Shown here one piece after another: positions 46,274 through 53,189 of a DNA stretch of 64,000 bases; position 1 is the first letter of the stretch, and each line of letters begins with the position of its first letter. The position numbers and the translations under genes are program-made. The DNA lies in the NCBI RefSeq assembly GCF_018413465.1, contig NZ_JAHCDK010000009.1, positions 62,001 to 126,000 on the forward strand, read 5' to 3'. The DNA comes from Flavobacterium sp. CYK-55 (GTDB taxonomy: Bacteria; Bacteroidota; Bacteroidia; Flavobacteriales; Flavobacteriaceae). Below the pieces are notes generated by a model. The model ran no database searches and was not told where the DNA came from. It saw only the letters and a list, made by a program, of their open reading frames with translations.

Positions 46274-47143
46274 ATGAAATGGATCGGAAGAAGACAAAGC
46301 GAAAACATGGAAGATCGCCGTGGAGTTTCTGGCGGTAAAGTAGCTGTCGGTGGCGGAATCATTGGTATTATCATCTTGCTCATCAATTTACTGGGTGGTG
46401 AAAATACCCAACAACTCACACCGGTATTAGAACAGTTAAAAGAAAATCAAGCTGTCAGTAGTCCGGCACAAGAACTGTCACAAGCCGATCGAGAAATGGG
46501 CGAATTTTGCGCCACCGTTTTGGCGGATACTGAAGACGTTTGGTCAAAAATTTTTCAAGAAAACGGTTTAGAATATCAAAAGCCAAAAATGGTTTTGTTT
46601 ACCGATGCAGTTCAAACTGGTTGTGGTTCAGCTACAGCAGCATCGGGACCGTTTTACTGCCCGGCAGATCAAAAACTCTACATGGATTTAGCTTTTTTTG
46701 AAGAACTCAAAACTCGGTTTGGTGCGCAAGGCGGAGATTTTGCCATTGCTTATGTCATCGCCCATGAAGTCGGACATCATGTGCAAAACTTACTCGGAAC
46801 CTCAGACAAAACACATCAACAACAACAACAAAAATCTGAAGCCCAAGCCAATAAACTCTCAGTAGCATTAGAACTTCAAGCAGATTTTTATGCAGGTGTT
46901 TTTACGCACTATGACCAAAAATACAATCAAGTTCTTGAAGCCGGAGATATTGAAGAAGCATTGAGTGCAGCGCAAGCAGTAGGCGACGATGCCATACAAA
47001 AACGCATGCAAGGTCAAGTGGTGCCCGACAGTTTTACCCACGGAACTTCACAACAACGCATGAAATGGTTTACCCGTGGATTTGAATCGGGTGATATGCA
47101 ACAAGGAAACACTTTTCAAGAATTATTGAACGTATCGCTTTAA
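46274..47143 (+). CDS. Neutral zinc metallopeptidase (YpfJ/KPN_02809 family)
   Basis: 289 aa started at MKWIGRRQSENMEDRRG. One transmembrane helix near 25-45 (VGGGIIGIIILLINLLGG) and an exposed catalytic domain: the HExxH site in VIAHEVGHHVQN, the FCATVLADTEDVWSKIF start, GCGSATAASGPFYCPADQKLYMDLAFF, and the third ligand in ELQADFYAGV. This is the putative neutral zinc metallopeptidase family, widespread but with no known substrate. It lies 17 nt after the sensor kinase. Confidence 0.92.
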   Translation: MKWIGRRQSENMEDRRGVSGGKVAVGGGIIGIIILLINLLGGENTQQLTPVLEQLKENQAVSSPAQELSQADREMGEFCATVLADTEDVWSKIFQENGLEYQKPKMVLFTDAVQTGCGSATAASGPFYCPADQKLYMDLAFFEELKTRFGAQGGDFAIAYVIAHEVGHHVQNLLGTSDKTHQQQQQKSEAQANKLSVALELQADFYAGVFTHYDQKYNQVLEAGDIEEALSAAQAVGDDAIQKRMQGQVVPDSFTHGTSQQRMKWFTRGFESGDMQQGNTFQELLNVSL

Positions 47144-47156
47144 GCAAAAGCTAAAA

Positions 47157-48194
47157 TCATTCTTCTTCGCTTTCATCAGCGCGCGCAGTGGCATAAGTGC
47201 GCCATTTTTCAATCAGCAATTTCATATCATCCGGGAGTTCGGTATCAAATCGCATCATCTCACCGGTTACCGGATGTGTAAAGCCCAAAGTCTTGGCATG
47301 CAACGCCTGACGCGGAGTAATTTTGAAGCAATTCTCAACAAACTGTTTGTATTTGGCAAAAGTGGTTCCTTTAAGGATTAAGTTTCCGCCGTAGCGTTCA
47401 TCGTTAAAAAGCGTATGCCCGATGTGCTTCATGTGCACGCGAATTTGATGTGTTCGTCCGGTTTCTAAAATACAAGAAACCAAAGTCACATAACCAAATC
47501 GCTCCAGAACTTTATAATGCGTAACGGCTGGCTTGCCTATATTCGGATCGGCAAAAACGGCCATTTGCATACGGTCTTTTACGTGGCGTGCAATATTGCC
47601 TTCAATGGTCCCTTCGTCTTCTTTGACATTGCCCCAAACCATGGCCACATATTCTCGTTCAGAAGTTTTAAACTCAAACTGACGCGCCAAATGTGCCATC
47701 GCAGCATCGGTTTTGGCAATCACGAGCAAGCCCGAAGTATTTTTGTCAATTCGGTGCACCAAACCCGGGCGTTCACTGCTGTTGAGCGGTAAGTTCTGAA
47801 AATGATATGCTAGTGCATTGACCAAGGTTCCGGTGTAGTTTCCGTGGCCCGGATGCACGACGAGTCCCGCAGGTTTGTTGATCACCAAAAGCGAATCATC
47901 TTCATACACAATATCCAAAGGAATGTTTTCGGGATCAATGCGGTTTTCAAACGGCGGATGCGGCAACAATACACGCACCACATCAAAAGGCTTGACTTTG
48001 TAGTTTGATTTTACCGGAACATCATTTACATAAATATCTCCGTTGTTCGCAGCTTGCTGAATCTTGTTGCGCGTGGTATTGGGCACAAAATGCATCAAAA
48101 ACTTATCAATGCGCAAGAGCTCTTGACCTTTGGGCACATCAACCCGAAGATGCTCGTATAATTCGTCCTCTAGTTCAAGGCTTTGATCATTCAT
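47157..48194 (-). CDS. rluD: RluD-type pseudouridine synthase with S4 domain
   Basis: 345 aa. An S4 RNA-binding domain (about 18-80, RIDKFLMHFVPNTTRNKIQQAANNGDIYVNDVPVKSNYKVK) precedes the catalytic domain: HRIDKNTSGLLVIAKTDAAMAHL with the active Asp, HQIRVHMKHIGHTLFNDERYGG, and RQALHAKTLGFTHPVTGE. Fits RluD/RluC/YlyB relatives that modify 23S rRNA. It overlaps the PASTA gene by 8 nt, so translation is coupled. Confidence 0.93.
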   Translation of the reverse strand: MNDQSLELEDELYEHLRVDVPKGQELLRIDKFLMHFVPNTTRNKIQQAANNGDIYVNDVPVKSNYKVKPFDVVRVLLPHPPFENRIDPENIPLDIVYEDDSLLVINKPAGLVVHPGHGNYTGTLVNALAYHFQNLPLNSSERPGLVHRIDKNTSGLLVIAKTDAAMAHLARQFEFKTSEREYVAMVWGNVKEDEGTIEGNIARHVKDRMQMAVFADPNIGKPAVTHYKVLERFGYVTLVSCILETGRTHQIRVHMKHIGHTLFNDERYGGNLILKGTTFAKYKQFVENCFKITPRQALHAKTLGFTHPVTGEMMRFDTELPDDMKLLIEKWRTYATARADESEEE

Positions 48195-48810
48195 TGGTGA
48201 CAGGTTCTGTAGTAGGTTCTGTAGCAGGAATGCTGTCTAACTGAGTGTCGTCAAAGCCCACATTTCCGTCTCCCAAAACCAAATCAATCTTAGACGATTT
48301 TAAAACCTGATCGCCCGGTTTGAGTTTTTTACCGTTGAGTTGCATTTCTAAAACCATATCTTTTCCGAGGTAGGGTTTATAAATAATACTGCCTTCTTGC
48401 AAGCCCAAAGCTTTGAGCGTTGGCACGGCTTGACGATAGGTTTTTTCAATCAAGTTGGGCATCTTGACCATTACAAAAGTTCCTGAATTGATCTTGATGT
48501 ATATTTTTCGACCTTCTTTAACTTTAGAGCCGGCCGTCGGGTCTTGTTCTACCACTGAAAACTTCGGAAACCCCGGATTGTAATCAACCGTATCGAGCAA
48601 AACGTATTCTAAGTTGAGCTCATCGAGTTTGTCTTCTACTTCTTGTTCGCTGAGTTTGCGCAAATCGGGCACCGTAATTTCATGACCGTGATCGGTGGTA
48701 AAAGTCAGCCAATGCATGAACAAATAACCCAACAACAAAATAATTGAAACGCCAATGACGGCTTGAATAGCAAAGGTTCGCGTTTTGAGATATTCCTTAA
48801 AAGTCATCAT
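48187..48810 (-). CDS. Membrane-anchored PASTA-domain protein
   Basis: 207 aa. One transmembrane helix near 13-33 (FAIQAVIGVSIILLLGYLFMH) with PASTA domains outside: ITVPDLRKLSEQEVEDKLDEL ... KVKEGRKIYIKINSG (~42-108) and VKMPNLIEKTYRQAVPTLKAL ... KPGDQVLKSSKIDLVLGDG (~112-185). Bacteroidota lack a linked PknB-type kinase here. PASTA domains bind peptidoglycan muropeptides or act as spacers. The position next to ddl and rluD is consistent with a wall-related role; this is inference. Confidence 0.9.
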   Translation of the reverse strand: MMTFKEYLKTRTFAIQAVIGVSIILLLGYLFMHWLTFTTDHGHEITVPDLRKLSEQEVEDKLDELNLEYVLLDTVDYNPGFPKFSVVEQDPTAGSKVKEGRKIYIKINSGTFVMVKMPNLIEKTYRQAVPTLKALGLQEGSIIYKPYLGKDMVLEMQLNGKKLKPGDQVLKSSKIDLVLGDGNVGFDDTQLDSIPATEPTTEPVTNE

Positions 48811-48824
48811 CTATTGATTTGCGG

Positions 48825-48832
48825 CAAAGATA
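48825..48832 (-). promoter_or_regulatory. -7 box of the PASTA-rluD unit
   Basis: Minus-strand TATCTTTG, a full match, about 15 nt upstream of the start codon at 48810. Confidence 0.45.
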
Positions 48833-48952
48833 TAAAATTACCTTAGGCAACGAGCGCAAAAATCGAATGTTTTACCACCAAAAATCAACGCCGAATATTT
48901 ACCTGTGCATCATGTTCAAACCAAAAAAAACAATACTTTTGTTTAGGTTTTT

Positions 48953-49029
48953 CTGAAGCTATTTCCGGCTTTCGCCTTTATCTCTGCGCTGCGCTGCGAG
49001 GATATCGGCTCTATCCGGGCTAGGGCTTT
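48953..49029 (-). repeat. Family B element, copy B5
   Basis: Minus strand: AAAGCCCTAGCCCGGATAGA, GCCGATATCCTCGCAGCG core, AGATAAAGGCGAAAGCCGGA, AATAGCTTC. The closest relative of B1, sharing the outer arms GATATCC and GATAAAGGCGAAA. It lies between a TACTTTTG box at 48934 and ddl. Confidence 0.7.
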
Positions 49030-49068
49030 AGAACCACAAACAAACCATCATCAAAATCTGAAACAAGC

Positions 49069-50043
49069 ATGAAGCACATAGCCATCATCATGGGCGGCTA
49101 CTCCAGCGAATTTGAAATTTCGCTCAAAAGTGGCAACGTAGTTTATCAATACCTCGACAAAAGCCGGTATGTGGGTTACCGCATTCACATTTTTAAAGAA
49201 AAATGGGTATATGTCAATGATCAAAACCAAGAATTCGCCATTGATAAAAATGATTTTTCCGTAACGGTCAACGGCCAGAAAATTACTTTTGATGCGGTGT
49301 TCAACGCCATTCACGGAACGCCCGGCGAAGACGGACTCATGCAAGCCTATTTTGATTTGATTGGTTTGCCGCAATCTTCATGCGATTATTATCAAGCAGC
49401 GCTTACGTTTAACAAACGCGATTTGCTTTCGGTGCTCAAACCCTACGGCATTAAATGCGCCGAATCATTTTATCTCAACAAAGGCGACGTCATTGATACC
49501 GCAGCCATTGTGGCCAAAGTGGGTTTGCCTTGTTTTGTAAAACCCAACAAATCGGGTTCAAGTTTTGGTATTTCAAAAGTAAAAACCGAGGCCGAATTGC
49601 CCATTGCCATTGAAGTAGCCTATAAAGAAGACAGCGAAATCATCATTGAAAGTTTCTTAAACGGAACCGAGGTTTCGGTGGGCGTGATCAATTACCACGG
49701 AAAAATCACCGTTTTGCCCATGACCGAAATTGTTTCAGAAAATGACTTCTTTGACTACGAAGCCAAGTATTTGGGAAAATCACAAGAAATCACACCCGCG
49801 AGAATTTCACCCGAGCTCACCGAAAAAGTTAATGCGGTGGCCAAACGTGCCTATGAAATTCTCAAAATGAAAGGCTTTTCCAGAAGCGAATTCATCATTG
49901 TAAACGATGAACCTTATATGCTTGAGATGAATACCATTCCGGGCTTGACCACCGAAAGTTTGATTCCGCAGCAAGCGCGCGCCGCCGGAATTTCTTTGGA
50001 AGATTTGTTTACGAATGCCATTGAGTTGGCACTTACAAAGTAA
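49069..50043 (+). CDS. ddl: D-alanine--D-alanine ligase
   Basis: 324 aa ATP-grasp enzyme making the D-Ala-D-Ala dipeptide for peptidoglycan. Motifs: IAIIMGGYSSEFEISLKSG, NAIHGTPGEDGLMQAYFDLIGLP, PCFVKPNKSGSSFGISKV, EIIIESFLNGTEVSVGVI, KGFSRSEFIIVNDEPYMLEMNTIPGLT. The omega loop (EAKYLGKSQEITPARI) and the metal-binding LEMNTIPG are intact; Ser/Tyr residues fit a D-Ala-D-Ala and not a D-lactate ligase. First gene of a ddl-zinc-ribbon-coaD unit. Confidence 0.96.
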   Translation: MKHIAIIMGGYSSEFEISLKSGNVVYQYLDKSRYVGYRIHIFKEKWVYVNDQNQEFAIDKNDFSVTVNGQKITFDAVFNAIHGTPGEDGLMQAYFDLIGLPQSSCDYYQAALTFNKRDLLSVLKPYGIKCAESFYLNKGDVIDTAAIVAKVGLPCFVKPNKSGSSFGISKVKTEAELPIAIEVAYKEDSEIIIESFLNGTEVSVGVINYHGKITVLPMTEIVSENDFFDYEAKYLGKSQEITPARISPELTEKVNAVAKRAYEILKMKGFSRSEFIIVNDEPYMLEMNTIPGLTTESLIPQQARAAGISLEDLFTNAIELALTK

Positions 50044-50048
50044 CTGAG

Positions 50049-50657
50049 ATGCTAGTTCAATATAACATTGACCAAAAAAATATTCAACAAGGAAATATTA
50101 ACGACTTACCCTGCCCCAATTGTAAAAAAACAGATGGGCTTTTTTATGCAGTTAGAGGTGGAATAGTAAGAATATTTTTTATACCTACTGCTCCGATGCG
50201 CAAATCAGTTTCTGTGCATTGCAACAATTGTCAAAAGACATTTAAACAAAAACAACTAACTCCCGAGATAAAACAATTTATTATAAACGAACGAAAAAAA
50301 AACTCTGTAAAAACACCTTTATGGCATTTCACCGGTGCTTTTATTCTGTTCGGTTTATTGACGGCAGCTATATACACCGGAATTCAGATAAAAAATGAAG
50401 AAAAGATATTCATTAGCCAACCCAAAACTGGTGATGTTTATTATGTTCACAACGAAACCTATACAACCTACAAAGTTGACGAAATTGATGGCGATAGTGT
50501 GCGTGTTTTTCTTAATCGCATGGAAACTTCTGATTATAACCAGTTAAAAGATATTGATACTGACAATAATTACATTGAACATAAAGTTTTCGCTCATCAA
50601 GATTTGAAAAAAATGTTCGAAGACAATGTAATTTATCAAATTAAAAGAAAGGAATGA
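50049..50657 (+). CDS. Zinc-ribbon membrane protein of unknown function
   Basis: 202 aa. The N-terminal zinc ribbon has two cysteine pairs (C22/C25 in PCPNCKK and C58/C61 in VHCNNCQK). One transmembrane helix lies near 98-117 (FTGAFILFGLLTAAIYTGIQ). The C-terminal domain (about 120-202) is beta-rich (PKTGDVYYVHNETYTTYKVDEIDGDSVRVFLNRME). It starts 5 nt after ddl and ends 4 nt into coaD (ATGA overlap), so all three are co-translated. Function unknown. Confidence 0.8.
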   Translation: MLVQYNIDQKNIQQGNINDLPCPNCKKTDGLFYAVRGGIVRIFFIPTAPMRKSVSVHCNNCQKTFKQKQLTPEIKQFIINERKKNSVKTPLWHFTGAFILFGLLTAAIYTGIQIKNEEKIFISQPKTGDVYYVHNETYTTYKVDEIDGDSVRVFLNRMETSDYNQLKDIDTDNNYIEHKVFAHQDLKKMFEDNVIYQIKRKE

Positions 50658-51106
50658 AAAAAGCCATTTTCCCGGGTTCGTTTGACCCAATTACGCTAGG
50701 CCATTATGACATCATTAAACGCGGGGTTTCGTTGTTTGATGAAGTGATTGTAGCTATTGGTGTCAACGCTGACAAAAAATATATGTTTACTCTGGAGCAG
50801 CGCAAAAAGTTTATAGAAGAAGCCTTTAAAGACGAGCCCAAAGTTTCGGTAATTACCTACGAAGGTTTGACCATTGATTTGTGCCGAAAAATGAAGGCGG
50901 ATTTTATTTTGCGCGGTTTGCGAAATCCGGCAGATTTTGAGTTTGAAAAGGCTATTGCACACACCAACCGCAAACTCTCAAAGATTGAAACGGTGTTTTT
51001 GCTCACGGCTTCAAAAACTTCGTACATCAGTTCAAGCATTGTGCGTGATGTGATTCGCAACGGCGGTGATTATACCGTGTTGGTGCCGGATTCGGTTGTG
51101 TTGTGA
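50654..51106 (+). CDS. coaD: Phosphopantetheine adenylyltransferase
   Basis: 150 aa. Fourth step of CoA synthesis: 4'-phosphopantetheine plus ATP to dephospho-CoA. Nucleotidyltransferase motif GSFDPITLGHYDIIKRG (T/HxGH), ATP-binding ISSSIVRD near the end, and RGLRNPADFEFEKAIAHTNRKL. Standard length and fold. The start codon overlaps the preceding stop. Confidence 0.96.
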   Translation: MKKAIFPGSFDPITLGHYDIIKRGVSLFDEVIVAIGVNADKKYMFTLEQRKKFIEEAFKDEPKVSVITYEGLTIDLCRKMKADFILRGLRNPADFEFEKAIAHTNRKLSKIETVFLLTASKTSYISSSIVRDVIRNGGDYTVLVPDSVVL

Positions 51107-51124
51107 TTTTTCTGCTAAACGTTT

Positions 51125-51218
51125 GCGTGAGGGATGGCAACGGTTAGCCCGCAGGCGCGAAGCATGAGCGCCGAGGACTATGAGTGAACAGCCCGACCCG
51201 CAGGGGCACGCCCAAAAT
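51125..51218 (-). repeat. Family A dispersed element, copy A3
   Basis: Minus strand begins TTTTGGGCGTGCCCC and ends GCCATCCCTCACGC with the box CTGCGGGTCGGGCTGTTC; the core contains CTCGGCGCTCATGCTTCGCG. Lies immediately downstream of coaD. Confidence 0.65.
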
Positions 51219-51221
51219 AAA

Positions 51222-51254
51222 AAAGGTTGCACGGTATTGATTCGGGCAACCTTT
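51222..51254. terminator. Bidirectional terminator between coaD and NUDIX genes
   Basis: Nine-base stem AAAGGTTGC (51222-51230) / GCAACCTTT (51246-51254) with A/T-rich flanks on both sides; located between convergent genes. Confidence 0.85.
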
Positions 51255-51271
51255 GTTTTTATAGGTTCAAT

Positions 51272-51874
51272 TTACGATTGAACTGTCTGGTTCTCAAACA
51301 ATAATTTGATGTTTTCGTAGGAGTTTTTAAGCGCTTCTTTGATTTGCTCCGGATTGAGCCAAGCTACTTGCTCGATGCCTTCTTCGGCCTGCCCTACCGG
51401 GATTCCTTGGTAGTCAGTGTGCATTTCAAACCAATGGGTAATTTTGAGTTTGTAGACTCCGTTGCGTTTAAAAATGTGATAGGTTTTGGCGAGTTTTCGT
51501 TTAATTACTAGGCCGTTGACGCCGGTTTCTTCTTCAACCTCTCGCATGGCGGCGTGTTTCATTTTTTCGCGTTTTTCTTTTCCGCCTTTGGGTAAATCCC
51601 ATTTTCCGTTGCGCAAAATAAAGAGCACTTCGCCCTTGGCATTATACACCAATCCGCCACCGGCGCGCTGAACGGGAATTTTTTCTTTGAGTTTTTTGAA
51701 CATTACCTTTTCATCAGGATGGTACAAATAACACTTTTTGATTTTGTTGTTAAACATCTTGATGACCAACTTTTTAATATCAGTACTCTCTAATAAAAAG
51801 AGCTGAAAATCGGTCTCTTTAACAATCTGATTTGTGAGGAAAAAAGGTTTATCGTTGACAAAAACTTTATACAT
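51272..51874 (-). CDS. NUDIX hydrolase
   Basis: 200 aa. Nudix box G-x5-E-x7-REVEEETGV is intact (GGKEKREKMKHAAMREVEEETGV region). The N-terminal ~65 residues (MYKVFVNDKPFFLTN ... YHPDEKVMFKKLKEKIPVQ) precede the Nudix core. Similar to flavobacterial NUDIX proteins placed beside pyrE. Substrate could be a nucleotide or a nucleotide sugar; not predictable. Only 8 bp separate its start from pyrE on the other strand. Confidence 0.9.
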   Translation of the reverse strand: MYKVFVNDKPFFLTNQIVKETDFQLFLLESTDIKKLVIKMFNNKIKKCYLYHPDEKVMFKKLKEKIPVQRAGGGLVYNAKGEVLFILRNGKWDLPKGGKEKREKMKHAAMREVEEETGVNGLVIKRKLAKTYHIFKRNGVYKLKITHWFEMHTDYQGIPVGQAEEGIEQVAWLNPEQIKEALKNSYENIKLLFENQTVQS

Positions 51875-51876
51875 TT
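51869..51876 (+). promoter_or_regulatory. Possible -7 box of pyrE overlapping the NUDIX start
   Basis: TACATTTG matches TAnnTTTG exactly; it overlaps the reverse-strand start codon of the NUDIX gene and lies 6 nt before the pyrE ATG, which would make pyrE mRNA leaderless or nearly so. Confidence 0.4.
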
Positions 51877-51882
51877 GTACCT

Positions 51883-52530
51883 ATGATTTTTAATAAAGAA
51901 ACCGCCGAAAAAACAGCCGAATTGCTTTTGCAAATAAATGCAATTAAATTGAATCCGAAAAATCCTTTTACATGGGCTTCTGGCTGGAAGTCGCCGATTT
52001 ATTGTGACAACAGACTCACCTTGTCGTTTCCGGCGATTAGAAATTATATCCGCGAAGAATTCTCTAAAAACATCGAAAAACAATTTGGCAAACCCGACGT
52101 GATTGCGGGCGTAGCTACCGGAGCCATTGGCATTGGAATGCTCGTGGCTGAATATATGGGGCTTCCGTTTGTGTATGTTCGGCCAGAACCCAAAAAACAC
52201 GGACGTCAAAATCAAGTAGAAGGCTTTTTGCAAAAAGGACAAAATGTAGTTATTGTTGAAGACCTCATCAGCACCGGAAACAGCAGTCTCATGGCGGTTC
52301 AAGCTATTAAAGAAGCCGGCGCCAATGTCAAAGGAATGGTGGCTATTTTTACGTATGGTTTTGAGCAAGCGCGTGAAAACTTCGAACAAGCGCATGTTGA
52401 GTTGTATACTTTGAGTAATTACCAACATTTGCTCAATTTGGCCGTAGCTAAAAATTACATCACCGAAGCAGAACAAACCACTTTACAAGAATGGAGTTCC
52501 GCACCCGAAACCTGGGGTGTTGAAGTATAA
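51883..52530 (+). CDS. pyrE: Orotate phosphoribosyltransferase
   Basis: 215 aa. Transfers phosphoribose to orotate in pyrimidine synthesis. The PRPP motif VVIVEDLISTGNSSLMA, the catalytic-loop KKHGRQNQVEG, and AIKLNPKNPFTWASGWKSPIYCDNR are typical. Distant from pyrR-pyrB in this window. Followed closely (26 nt) by an SRPBCC-type gene. Confidence 0.96.
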   Translation: MIFNKETAEKTAELLLQINAIKLNPKNPFTWASGWKSPIYCDNRLTLSFPAIRNYIREEFSKNIEKQFGKPDVIAGVATGAIGIGMLVAEYMGLPFVYVRPEPKKHGRQNQVEGFLQKGQNVVIVEDLISTGNSSLMAVQAIKEAGANVKGMVAIFTYGFEQARENFEQAHVELYTLSNYQHLLNLAVAKNYITEAEQTTLQEWSSAPETWGVEV

Positions 52531-52556
52531 TTTATAAAATTCAAGAACCAAATAAT

Positions 52557-52949
52557 ATGAACCTAGAAAGCCCAAAAGTAACTGTAGAAAAATCAGCACA
52601 AGAACTTTTTGATCAATTGACCGATGTCAAAAACTTTGAAAAACTGATGCCTGATAACATCGCTAAATTTGAATTGCTCGGCGAGGACACTTTTGTTTTT
52701 GGCTTGAAAGGAATGCCTGAAATTAAATTGCGTCTTAAAGAACAAGTAGCGCCCAACAAAGTTGTTTTGGGTGCTGCCAGTGATAAACTTCCGTTTTCGT
52801 TGACTGCTCAGATTGATGAGTTGGCTCCGGCACAAGCAGCGGTACAGTTATTTTTTGAAGGCGAATTCAATGCGATGATGGCTATGATGATCAAAGGGCC
52901 GATTAGCAAATTTTTAGAAACCCTAGCGCAAAACATGCCTAAGTTGTAA
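52557..52949 (+). CDS. SRPBCC-like small protein downstream of pyrE
   Basis: 130 aa. Alternating strand-helix pattern of the START/SRPBCC (Bet v 1-like) fold: ESPKVTVEKSAQELFDQLTD, KFELLGEDTFVFGLKGMPEI, RLKEQVAPNKVVLGAASDKL, FSLTAQIDELAPAQAAVQLFFEGEFNAMMAMMIKGPISKFLETLA. Commonly found after pyrE in flavobacteria; binding partner unknown. Probably in one transcript with pyrE. Confidence 0.85.
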   Translation: MNLESPKVTVEKSAQELFDQLTDVKNFEKLMPDNIAKFELLGEDTFVFGLKGMPEIKLRLKEQVAPNKVVLGAASDKLPFSLTAQIDELAPAQAAVQLFFEGEFNAMMAMMIKGPISKFLETLAQNMPKL

Positions 52950-53189
52950 ATGAATCAATTTTTAGTTTGGGTTACCCCAAAATTATTTAGGGCAAACTTG
53001 AGCAAACCACCACTTTTTACAATTGATTACCGACACATTTCAACGTTTCATCGTTTTTTTTGGTTCTATAACAGAATTTTTTTGCATCTCTAGGTGTTTA
53101 TAATTAATCTTGCCTAAGAATTATTTGATTAACAATCTGATAATGATTTATTAATCAATAACAAACTGGACAAGATAAACCCCGAATCT

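Noticed and set aside
52966-52981. TTTGGG-TTAC-CCCAAA hairpin after the SRPBCC gene, considered as a terminator.
   Set aside because: The stem is only six pairs and no T run follows; kept as a possible but unsupported site.
52950-53090. 46-codon ORF just after the SRPBCC gene, considered as a precursor for the C39 exporter.
   Set aside because: No double-Gly leader, rich in aromatic and basic residues of random look, and it lacks a plausible core peptide.
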